Assembly: GCA_024036415.1 (NCBI GenBank) | Contig: JAMWET010000821.1 | Coordinates: forward strand, 53,501-117,500 | Reading direction: 5' to 3' | From: Prochilodus magdalenae | Taxonomy: Eukaryota > Chordata > Actinopteri > Characiformes > Prochilodontidae | Length of the DNA: 64,000 bases | In this document: positions 12,341-33,211 of the stretch, piece after piece | Layout of the letters: each line of letters begins with the position of its first letter | Position numbering within the stretch: the first letter of the stretch is position 1 | The notes under the pieces: model-generated | Seen by the model: only the letters and a program-made list of their open reading frames with translations | The model's database searches: none | What the model was told of the DNA's origin: nothing | Program-made: the position numbers and the translations under genes

Positions 12341-14234
12341 CAAATCAAAGTGACCTGATAGTACCAGCGTTTGTTAACTATTTACTGCGTGTATTTGGCG
12401 TTTGAGATGCAGATTAAATATGCTGTATATAATAATCACTGATGTGTTGATTCGTTTAACGTTTTTAAAAAGTATATGCTATTTTATAAACTATAGAACC
12501 ACTACATGCATCATTGCATGTAAACTACGTTACACTTACAAATGTCTTTTATATACATGCCACACTTTATTGTGCAGTTACATATATAAATAAAACATGC
12601 ATTAAATTGATCATATTTAATTGTGTACAAGTAACCCATGTGTGATTACATACATCTGTCCCTAGCAATCTACATCTAGCTGCAAATATTAAATCTTATT
12701 TGTAGAGGCTACTGGTTCCTGTTTGCATCTTTTATGCAAAAGTTATTTAAATAACATTGCTTACATTTGTCCAATATGATCGTTATTGTATGTTGCTTTA
12801 AAATGTGTATGTACACTCACCTGACACTTCATTAGATCTAGACTCATTGTTCTCATAGTTGCCAAACACTGCTGAGTCATGGCTTCCGCTGTGCATAGCA
12901 GTTTTGAAACAGATAGCTGTAAGATGATGCAACCCGTCAAATTCATACTCCAAAGAATAGGGGCCACCACATACCCAGAAACCTTCCACTTCAGTACCAG
13001 TGTGCATGAAAGGGTTCAAAATCATCCCTTTACTTGCCTAGAGCATCTCCAGTACGGGAAAGCAACAGCAAAGTTTTGCTTCTATTTACTGTTAATCAAT
13101 TTATTTGTTTACTGCTGAAAGTGGTTTTCAACATCACAGGACTGTAGTGCACTGGCAGAATGAAAGTTATTGCAGAACCATGACCTATTTAGTCTAAATT
13201 TATTGTTATTAAATATTAATTCCCATTAAAATTCAATTGCAGTGATTGTAACAAAGGCAGGGGCACAAAGGCAAATTTGTGAACTAACACATATGACATG
13301 TCAGCTATTACAAGCTCCTACTGTCATTCTCACACCAAAGAAGAACAGACTACCGTTACCGACTAGATTACCGTTTCTGACTAAGCTGATAAGCGACAGA
13401 TTCCAATGAGGGCTTATGTGTAATTATCAGGAATATGTTGATTTGCATTGACAGGAATGCAGTTGATAGGATGCTGAATGACGCAGTCACCTGCAGCTCA
13501 TCAATCATCAGGATTTACTTTTTACTAACATAGTCACTCATCTGACAGTTAGGCATCAGCTTTTGAAGAGATACCGAGATACCAAGACAGATCAATGACA
13601 CAAGAGTTCATGTGAGCATGAACAGATAGCCTAGTCTCTCTACAAGAAAGCACTGGCCAATAGAATGGGACACTCTGGAGCTGCAACACAAACATAAGGT
13701 CACCATGTCCAATTCCAAAGATCAGGATCATGCAGTGAACAGTGGAACATTGTTGGAGCGCCATCCTACAGTTTTGATCCAGAACTACCCATCCAACCTG
13801 ATCTCACTGATGCTCTTGGGGCTGATCAACATCAAATGTTACAACTAGTGTAAAGCCTTCGCAAAAGAATAGTCTGTTACTGCATCATAGGAGGTATTAT
13901 AAAGCCTGATATTAGAAAAGAGATGAGCAACTAAACATTACGTAACACTAAACAGGTTAACAACTTCAATGGTTCAAACAATGAATCTGTTCCTCAGTCC
14001 ACGAAAACCCATCTTTAGATTCCCTCATGCATCAGTGGTCTGACCACATGGTTGTTATCGGCTGGCCTTGCTCAATGAGCTCAAGCTTTTGTAAAAGCAC
14101 GTTAAAGGGGGTTTAACTATGGACTCTTTATCTGAAGCCACTCTCCTAAACAATTCCTTTGTCCCCCCTAAAACTCTGACAACACCTTTAAAACAAGCGC
14201 ACCGCCACCACTAGTCAGCTGATGAGGCAGGTTG
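12341..14234. other. Intergenic region between nlk1 3' end and tlcd3b promoter
   Basis: No gene is supported on either strand. The stretch holds decayed interspersed repeats: a transposon-end-like motif CTCACCTGACACTTCATTAG at about 12817, related to the end of the element at 63191, and a copy of a mariner-like repeat at about 13765-13890. The rest is AT-rich single-copy-looking DNA. Confidence 0.6.
13765..13890. repeat. Decayed mariner-like repeat, copy 1
   Basis: Words such as CTGATCTCACTGATGCTCTT, CAACATCAAATGTT and CTAGTGTAAAGCCTTCGCA run in the same order as the better copy at 22640-22760 (CTGACCTCACTAATGCTCTC, CTAGTGTAAAGCTTTCCCA). In the copy at 38265-38645 they appear reverse-complemented. 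The three copies define a dispersed family inside this window. Confidence 0.65.
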
Positions 14235-17195
14235 TCTCCAGTGTCTATCTCTTTATTGACTATTTCACCCTAAGCCATCCTTTTTTTCTTAAAAATTTCA
14301 AGTATTTGTTGTGAACACAAAAGTTGAGGGCAGGGAGAAGGGGGGGAGAAGAAAAAAAAAAAAAAAAAAAAAAAAACCCACAACATTTTTCATTTAAATG
14401 CATGACAAAAAATAAATAAAAATGGGGGAAAAAAAAGAAAAAACAAAACAAAATCAACAACCATCTTTTTAAAACAAGTTCTCAATATTACCATAGTCAT
14501 AATAGTCATTAACACAAAATATCAAGTATTCTGTTTCATCATAAAATGTCTAAGTTCTATGATCATGACTAATGCAAATCTCACCATTTATCGAAACTTC
14601 TTCACTCTGAAGTCGGTCGTTGGAACAAGAAAACCAGACCCAACATTTCTCTTCATGTCACTACACTGCTAGATCTTCTACCAACACAACGGCAAAGTGG
14701 TCAAACAACGCAACCTTAAGAAATTAAAAAAACGTAAAATACAAAATTGGTCACGATACACTGACAAACATAGAAGGTAACTCAATATTTTTCCTATGAT
14801 CAAATTAAATAACATCACAGAGTATTTTTTTCTTTTTTTTTCGTAAAATCATCGAACTCTGAAGTACTGCAACTGGAAATCCCAAAGCAAATATACACAT
14901 GCGGATCCATTTGCAGGGACATTCTTGAGGAGCAGTCCGCCAGTGCACTGTGCGATCGTGTATGTATCGCCACTTGGTGGTGGTCAACATGCACTACAGT
15001 CTCAAGCTTTTAGAGCACTTCTGAGTCTCTTCGCAAACAGCACCAGGAATTGGCCACAGCGGAGCAGCCCGGACGAGGGTCCCTGCGTGTTTTACAGTCT
15101 AGTCTGTGATATGAAACCTGAGCTCAAGACTATTAAATGTTTATAACTTAAGTGAAAAAAAACTTTAACTCAAACGAACAAGCAGCATTTTTCTTCCGAA
15201 TAGCAATCGGAAACAAGACCATCAGCCACTAACCTCACAAGATAGAAAAATGAAGAAAGAAAGAGCGCGAGAGTGAACGCGAGAGAGAGAGAGCGCGCGC
15301 GCATGAGCTTTGCTGGGGACATCCCTTCGTAGGAAAAATAACTTTTGGCCACCACTTAGGAAAGCACCAGAAAGACTTCATTATCTTGTTCCCACACCTT
15401 CTTAAGTTGTGGCCACACATTACTTAAGGTAAAGGGGGACTCCACTACTTCAAAACATGTAAACAAAGTCATTCAAAGTGGCTTGGTGTAAAAGGCTCAG
15501 TTCTAGAGAAGCGTCACAGATCAGATGTCTGATGTATTTAAGCTCTGAGTTACATAACATGGCTATGAATGTGCTGCCTGATACGCATTTATGATAGCTT
15601 TAACCCCATTCATAGTGGGGAATCATATGGAGGGCATTGTAGGGCACTGTAGGGCAAAACTGTCCCCAGTGTTTCACCATGACCAGTACTACAAATAAAA
15701 CTTCCCAAGACGTCTGTAGGTTAACTGGCTATTTTGACAGAACATAAAGTGGCTATATGTGCACTGTGGACATCACAACCCCAGGTTTTCATCACAACCA
15801 GTCTGAAAAGTCAGCAAGTGTCTTGCAATGCAACATGACATCAAACCACCATGACTTTGTTTACATCTCAGTGACTTCATAAAGCCATTGAAAAAGTTTT
15901 GTAAAATAATGGATTTCCCCTTTAAACAGGGATATCATTAGGGCTCTGTAAGAGAGCAAGACAGTCTGAGAACATATGGATGGGAGGATTGTAAGGTAGT
16001 GGTTTAGTGGTGTGGCTCTGCAAACGTAGATATTAGCACAGACCCCCGTACAGTACATGGTTAATAGTTGGGTTTAGTCTAAACGCACTCACAGTTAGTG
16101 CACAGTGGACCTACTGAGGTAATGAGAATGTGAACAGCACAACACTGCATGTCTCCTAAACACGCCCCGCTTTTAAACGCACACACGCACTCATGCCTTA
16201 TCTGAAAAACCTGAATCCTCAGGAAGACCCCCCCACACACACATTCAACACACATACACACACCCATCCATTCAGGACTGCCCAAAAAACAACAACAATT
16301 AACAATAACATCAAACTAAAAAGACATTAAACTAAAACTCCTTGAAATCACACTGCAGTAAAGGAAACTACACACTTCCTTACACAGAGATCACCAAGGG
16401 GACACATCACTCGCTCATAAAAGGAAAAATAAAATGAAATAAAATAAAGCACCTACTCCTAAAATGTGCTATCAGGACGCAGACATCATTTTCCTCAATT
16501 ACAGTACTCTAACCGCATCCTAAACTAACAAGTGGCAAAGTCAGGTAAAAACTGTGGCCTTGCAATATAAAAGCAACTACAGTGCACTACAGCATAAAAG
16601 AAAATAGAAAGAGTAACGCCAAGTGAAACTATGCAACGTTAGAAAATTGGTGGTTTAGACTAAAGAACCTAAAGGAAGAGCTTAAGTGAAGATGGATGGT
16701 GAAATGAACATGAACTACTTACCCAAGAACCTCTACATGTAACACGACATAGCAAGGACTTGCACAGAGAATGAAGAAACAGTGAGAAGTTTCTGAATGG
16801 CAGTTGAAGCCCGCAAAATACTAAAACCTTCTGTCCTCAGGTGTTGGTATAGCACAACACTGAGGGACTTCTTGAACACAAATGTGTCATTTTCATCAGA
16901 ACTCTTTTCGCGTTCAATCCATGAAATGTTTTTTTTTTTTTCTTTTACAAATTCAGTATTTTCATAGTCCTCGGTATAAAAGTGTTCTCAGCAGCATATT
17001 TCAATTGTCACTTGGAAATATCGTCTTCAGGACCCGGTAGTTGTTTTTGTTGTTTTTTTTAATAATGGTACGATGTTCCAAGCCTAGTCTTTCAGACCCA
17101 TATCCTCCAGTCAGAACCAAATGCAACCTGTCAGTCATCTCAAGCACATGCTCCTATGGTGAACTACTCCTTCCATTTTAATCAGGTTCTTCATT
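14235..17195 (-). other. Predicted long 3' UTR of nlk1
   Basis: Immediately after the nlk1 stop codon comes about 2.9 kb of AT-rich DNA without coding exons, ending at an AATAAA signal at 14252-14257. It contains homopolymer runs (24 A on the plus strand at about 14348, T runs at 16928 and 17050). It also has a GCGC/GAGA patch at 15260-15300 and a CA-rich patch at 16180-16265. A multi-kilobase 3' UTR is usual for NLK genes. The boundary is inferred from the signal alone. Confidence 0.5.
14252..14257 (-). terminator. Candidate nlk1 polyadenylation signal AATAAA
   Basis: TTTATT on the plus strand reads CAATAAAG on the minus strand. On the sense strand it is followed within about 20-30 nt by a GT-rich stretch (the complement of the AC/CT bases at 14225-14245). 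It is the first canonical signal I noticed downstream of the nlk1 stop. Confidence 0.45.
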
Positions 17196-26481
<9,286 letters not shown>

Positions 26482-27760
26482 TCTATTAGAGCAAGCCAGC
26501 CGACGAATAGGTTTGCCGATGTGCAGCTATGCTTCTTAATCCCATTAAACCGTAAAAAATAATTATTTTAGCAAATAAGATTACGATGCACGCACGTTAA
26601 TACTCAACCGTGCACTGAAAAGCAACCGATGATGGACAAATCCAACCTGCTGGATCAGCCTCTTCGACACCAAACTTGATTAACTTGCCTTAACCTACCT
26701 AATTCAGCTAAGAGGATTGATGAGGTAGCTACGATTTTACTTCGACGCCGAAGGACTAAATAATCACAGACGCTTATATCCTGAAGCAAATGAACAAAAT
26801 GCTCAAACTGTTATCTAGCTAGCTATATGGTCAGACCCTGAACAGCAGCTTAGCCAAGTTAAGCTAGCTAGTCGGCTAATCACACCACCGTGAAACGACG
26901 CAGCAAAGTTAGTATAAATAACTAACTGCGGGAAACTCACACAGTTATTAGGTATCGAAACGCACAAGTGAACATTTATTTGGCTTTTTGCGGACAATAA
27001 GAGGTCTGGGAGTCAATTCACTCCGCTCCGGTCATCTTTGTTTGCTAGCTAACGTTAGCTCGGTAGCTAGCTACGTTCTGGGCAGCTCCAACTAATAAAC
27101 TAGCTCGGTAGAAAAGAAGCGAAGCCAGTCCGAAACGGTAACATATGCTAGTTTAGTTAACTCCAACATTTGGCTTGTCAGTGTACCTTCTTAAACGTCG
27201 ACCTGCTTTGCAGCTTTAGAATAAGCCAAGAAATCCCTGATATTTCGCTGACGGAGGGAGGTCTGTCGGTCGGTCGCTCACTTGACTAAACTCGGTCGAT
27301 AGCTGCAGCAGCACTCAGCTAGCCTCGGCTCCCACCAGCTGTTAACACGCTAAGTTAGGTTAGCCGGCTAGCTAATTAAACTGCTATGCGACCTAGATAT
27401 GCTGTGTGCCCCGCTCCTCCGAAAATACATTGCAAAAAGCACTGGCTCGTCGAGAAACCGGCAAGACAAACCCAAGAAACCGTTCCGAAAAGGAAAGACT
27501 GAACGGACTGGGTCCCGACAAGCTAGCCACCTACAGATGTTTGCAAAGTTAGCTTTAGCAATCTCGCTTCAAAGCCGCTCGGCTGGCGCTGCAGCAGTCC
27601 GGCATTAGAAGACCCAAAGCGGCGTTATGGCTGCGTTTCGGTCGGTGCGCTCCATCGCAGCATTTCCCCTTAGTCCTGCTTCGCCTGTCGCCTTCTCCTT
27701 TACTGAAATCAGCTGTTTGAAACAGTGGCAGAAGGAGGAGTTGGAGGTGGGGGGTGAGAA
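26482..27760 (-). promoter_or_regulatory. nlk1 5' UTR and promoter region
   Basis: Upstream of the nlk1 ATG there is no further coding sequence. The stretch becomes CpG-richer from about 27000 (CGGTCGGTCGCTCAC, CGCTCGGCTGGCGCTGCAGC). It is dense in GCTAGC/GCTAAC words at 26815-27390, like the tlcd3b 5' region. No TATA box is evident. The transcription start cannot be fixed. An intron within the 5' UTR is possible. Confidence 0.45.
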
Positions 27761-28114
27761 GTGAAAAGGAGAGAATGGGGGAGGGTAGGACCACCGGGCG
27801 TAAACAAGGCAGGAGGCGACGTTTAACCATTCACTTCCCAATTCCCATCATTAAGCCCGTTTTGTGTTTGGGATACAGTTCCACAACACCGAAGGGGAAC
27901 TCCACCGGATTAAAAAGTCTATTTCATAAAAAGCCGAGGTGTAAAAAAAAGCCATTCAGGGTGATGCGAAACCTTCATCTCTAGGAAAGTTGAGCAAGAA
28001 CTGGTCACAGTGGGGACGATGGGAACCAACAGTCTCATAAATTCAATGCCTCAATGTCATGAAGGTTTACATTAGATTAGTGACACTAAAGTTTTGGCAT
28101 TAAAATGTATTTTA
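27761..28114. other. Short intergenic spacer between maz and nlk1
   Basis: About 350 bp separate the proposed end of the maz transcript from the nlk1 promoter region. I see no exon and no recognisable element here. The two genes are transcribed in the same direction, maz being upstream. Confidence 0.5.
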
Positions 28115-30141
28115 AAAGATTTATTATTTATTTGTATTGAGATTTATTCTAATCCATTTAAAGCGGATGAAAACACACAAGGTGTGCTGAGGCAAATGGC
28201 CAAAACCTTTAAACCTCATTTACATGTATGCTTAATTTTAGCATCACCGCTGCATATAACAACTCAGGAGACATGTAGGTTCAGTGGTTTTAGATATAGG
28301 GACATAAGGACCCCCAGTTCTTACCAGCAGCACTATGAACAAATCTGAGTCTGTAAGGCTAAGGTTTAGACTACCAGCCCAAATCTGATGTTTGGCATCT
28401 CCAGACCGTGTCCATATTGACTTGGATACACCTTCGTCATTACCACAGCAAGCTTTACAGGTTGGTGATGTCTGGAAATACAAATCTGATCTGAGCGCTT
28501 GCAAACAGTCTGAAAAGATCAGATTTGGGAATCCAATGTGCCTGCAGTCTTAACGCAACTTTTCTTTTTTTTTTTTTTTTTTTTTTACATTAAACCACTT
28601 AGAATAAATCTGTTCACATATTGAAGACCAGATTATATCAAATTCTTCTCAAAAATCACCAGAATTCCCCTTTTAAACAGTAAAGGATGGCAAAGAGCAA
28701 CTGTACACACTTTTTCAAACCAGCTCACCCTCTCTCCATTCACTTGAGCAGATAAGTGAACGGCGTATCACAGAGTTGTTAAAGTAAGTATAATTAGATG
28801 CAAGTTCTTTTTTTTGTACATCGATTAATTAGATATCGTTACAGCGACAGCAACAAAGATTGGCGTTCCACAAGCTTCAACACAAACGTGGTCAAGGATA
28901 GAGCATTACACAGCTCCATAAGCAACATCGAACCATGTTTACATCCTTGGTCAGAACCTTTTAAGTTAAATCAACATCAATGAGAATTCCTGGAAATAAA
29001 GATACTCAACAATAGTCCCTTATATCCACACACACGCACAAGAGAAACAATACAAGTAACTCCTTGTAGTACATTTCACTTTGAATGAACCTTTACAGGC
29101 ATCAGGAATTTATGACAAGAAAATGGTACAGAATTTGATTGATCCCCTATACCACAATTGCAGATCTCATTGAGAGAGGCAGCTTAAATGTGCTGGAATA
29201 TGGACAAAATGAGGACCATGAAAACAAAAAAAAATCATTATAGTACTTTAGCTTGAACACTGAAGGCCATTAGATTAGGCAAACAGTTTTATATCTCAAG
29301 ATCATAATTAGCCTCCACATTCTAAGATTCTTGTCACTAGAGACATGTTATAATAAAATGGGACAACACTTAACAGCCTTCATTTCATTGGGAGCTCTCC
29401 ATTGGGACATGACTGACGTAATGAGGTGACATTTCAATACCCAACCCAGCAGTCCATTCAATCTTCATGGAACAGTCAGGTGATCTACTGAAGCGGATCG
29501 GCCCGAAAGCAGATCCTAGCAGGGCCGGTTGGAAGTCTGTGAGTTGTTGAAATGAGTGGATAATCTCTTGAAATTTGTTCTGTTCTAAAATCATCAGCCT
29601 TGTTGATAATAGTCTTGCAAGCTATGATGGAGGCAGGGACGGGAGGAGGGAGGAGGCAGAATTTCTCATGGAACTTTTTTCATTTGGCATCTTCATTATA
29701 GCCTAGACAGAATGAAAGATAAAAGAATCAGTTACGTTGCTGGGCCTTATGGATAAAATCCAGTGTCACCAGAGTCCAGAGTCCAGCAACTATACTGAAA
29801 TAATGTTTAAGAAAACCTGTCATGGCTTTTTTTTTGTTTGTACAGTTTTATTCTGTTCTACTTAAGTTAAGATGTCATTGTGAGTGGTTTGATTTGAAAT
29901 GCTCCGTTCTTGACAAACTTGCAGAATCAGAATTGTTTACTGCATCTGAAGAAACTAGAATATGATGTACACTGTGAACTATGCTGACTAGGTTTCCTGA
30001 TAAATGTAATATGAGCATGTATCTGTGAAACACACAGGCAAACGTTACCTTTTGCTATTCTCATATTCTGCTTCCCTTGTTTCACTCCTTAGAAAGCCCT
30101 GCCCCCTGCCCACTCCCCATCCCCGCCCCAGTTGCCTGGGG
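28115..30141 (-). other. Predicted 3' UTR of maz
   Basis: About 2 kb without coding exons follow the maz TAG stop and end at two overlapping AATAAA signals near 28120-28132. A purine-rich patch on the plus strand (about 29637-29660) and a T run of 23 (about 28566-28588) are the only low-complexity parts. The extent is inferred from the signals. Confidence 0.45.
28120..28132 (-). terminator. Candidate maz polyadenylation signals (two AATAAA)
   Basis: TTTATT occurs at 28120-28125 and again at 28127-28132 on the plus strand, reading as two AATAAA words on the minus strand about 2 kb after the maz stop codon. Confidence 0.4.
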
Positions 30142-33100
30142 CTAGCTGTGGCTCTGAGGAGCAATGCTGGAGCAGTCAGTCACCAGCAGGCCCACAGTGA
30201 CTGGAGGGCTAGAGACAGGAGTGGCTGTGGCCACGGTAACACCTGCACTGCTGCTGATGGGGATAGGTGCAGCAGGGTCTGTCTGGTTGGCATGTGTGGC
30301 CATGTGGCCCTGGAGCTGCGTAGGGGTCTTACAGTGAACTCCACAAAGTTGGCACAACAACACACCGCCGGGCCCCGTGCCACGGCCCACGCTGCTCTCC
30401 TTCCACTCCTGCCCATGGTGCTTCTGAGCATGAACACGCAGGTATGTCAGTGTGGTGAAACCTGAATAACAATAAAATAAATATACCATATTAAATAATT
30501 TACTTACAAATCCATTAATGTGGTCATTTTATTTATTCTACTGATGGTACAAACTTAACCATGATTAATTTCATACTTGGCTGCTGGACAAAAGGCTAGT
30601 ATGGACTTTTCTTTAAGAAACATGTTACGTCACCACATCTTTCTGAACTGCAGCTAACACAACGTACTGGACAGCTCAATACATCAAGCTGAGACCGAGA
30701 ACTGCTAATTATTTTACATCAGCTAACAGACACCTGCACATGACAGTGTCATGCTGTGTGATGAGGAAGAGGGAGTGCTATCCTGCCCTCCCAGAAAGAG
30801 CTGTCCTGGAGCCCTGGCCAAAGATGGCTGTGGCATGACTAGGTATCAAACTTGCAATCTCTAGAGACAATTATAGTTGGTATATTACAATAGACCACAC
30901 AATAGAATACCAAGGCTGGAAACCAAAATGTGAAATTGAAACTTACTGCGGTTGCACAGGTGGCAGACATGGTGCTGGGATTGATTGTGGACTCTCATGT
31001 GATCTGTGATGTAAGCAGGAGAGAGCAGTTTGCCACAAATGTGGCAGGGAACTTTGTCTTCGTGTCTGATCATATGAGCACGCAGCCGGTCCTTAGTCGC
31101 GAACGCAGACTCGCATGTCTGCAGAAGGTAAGACAAAGTCTGTTAGTTCACACTCAAGCATATGCTAACTGTACTGTCATCTTTCTTCCTCACACTCAAA
31201 TGACCATACATATTTCCCTCAAAAAATAACATTCACCTATAGGTCCAGTCTACACTGTGGATGCACAGTATGCACATGATATCTTTGTGCAGCCCTAGTC
31301 TAGACCAGTGTTTTCTTAACCCTGGTCTTGGAGGCACACTGCCCTGCACATTTTAGAGCTTAAAGGGAATCCACTAAAATGTGCAGGACAGGGTGCCTCC
31401 AGGACCAGGAGTGAGAAACACTGCAAATGAACACTACAGCAAAACTAAAACACATGCCCTCCGTAGCATAACACAAACAGAAGTCAATGCAGTAGTGCTG
31501 TTGATTCGTATGGTCTGCACTAAGAGACTCCATCTGGCTAATACACTGCATCGAGAAGTTCTGAGGTGTTCTGGACATTCAGTAAACAAGGCTGTGCTAA
31601 AGAACAGACAAACAAAAGGACATCAGAAAGGAAATAAAGACTATAGCAATATGAAATAAGTGTTCAAAATATTTACAAGGAAAGGAAAAAATGGCAAACA
31701 CTGTAATGAAGAAAAAGAAAGAATGGGAAAACACAGATACAGTCAGGGGAGAAGCAAGGTGTTGGCATTACCGGACACTTGAAGGGCCTCTCTGTGGAGT
31801 GCACCTGTCGCACATGACTGTTAAGATGGTCAGGCCTGTAGAAGACAAAGTGGGCTTTACTCTTTACATAATGTACACAGTAAAATACTTAAGGTCAAAA
31901 GAGGCAACTGAAATTTAAAATTCAAGGGCAAACAAGTTCCCTTTATGAGTCCTATTAGTGCTGTGCGATAATTCTGAGATACTTATGGAAAACAAAAACT
32001 AATTTTAACTGCCATGTATATTATTTGTTGGGTGCTTTTGTAACGGCTGTTCAAAATACATGAAAGCTAAATAAATAAAAAGTGTCATTTCATAAAAAGC
32101 AACAAAGCAGTTAAATTCAAACAATGCCTGAGAAAAACAAAGGCCCAGCACTAAATCCTCTAAAAACATTTTAGACTGTCTACAAATATGGTAAGTGAAG
32201 TTCAGTTTTAATTCCTTCCAACACCATAATGGTCGGGGAGACAGATCAGTTAAAACAGTCACACTGATCAACGATAAGGGTAAAATACAGAGCTTTTACA
32301 ACGTAAATCTCCCTAGAAGTCAAACCCACAGGGTAAATATTGCCATAAAAAGGACCTGGGAATGTTGGCTAGCATGTGCATCCTTAGAAACAGATTATTC
32401 CTAATTGAGGTCATGCATCAGTACGTATGTATCTACGCATATGGCGTGAGTGAGTCTAAATGTGACTTACAAACGGAGATAAATACAGCATGGAGGTCAT
32501 TTTTCCCTTGTCACATTGACCCATTTTTAGGCTCAAATTAGCAATCAGGGCATCTCTCGCTGCTTTCAGTATAATGACAGCATTTTAAGCTCTCACTACA
32601 GGCAAAAATGAACAGTAGAGAACTGACTGCAGTCAGTCTCCCTCTAATGTTGATGTTTAGTTCCAACCTTTATATACTGTATGTACAGTTTCAGATTTGA
32701 CATGAACGAATGTAAAAATGATATTAGGGTAGGGATTCACTTGCTTTAATCATGGAGCATTATGAGCAATTGGTATTCATGTAATACACCTTTATTTATT
32801 ATAACTGAATGTATGTGCTTATTTGTTAGTCAAAATTTCTAGATGTATTTTAAAAACTAAAAATCCACCACAAAAAGTTTGTGATCATTTCTAATGATTA
32901 ATTGTTGCTGTGGGCCAATATCCACTTTTTTATTCCCATGTGCATATCTTTTTTTATTCCAATGCAAAAAAAGAATGATAAAATGTAAAAGTTTGAACTA
33001 CATATACCTGAATTAGCTTTTATAACAAATTAACATTTATATATATTGGGGTACACATGTACCAAAATGAACAAAATGCACACATTTTTAGCACTATAAC

Positions 33101-33153
33101 TCAACATTCCCTATACATTTCCATGCTATTATAATAAATACATCAACAGATAG

Positions 33154-33211
<58 letters not shown>

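Noticed and set aside
30025..30465. 146-codon plus-strand open frame
   Set aside because: It is antisense to the last maz exon, whose minus-strand reading gives two recognisable zinc fingers in phase with the rest of the gene.
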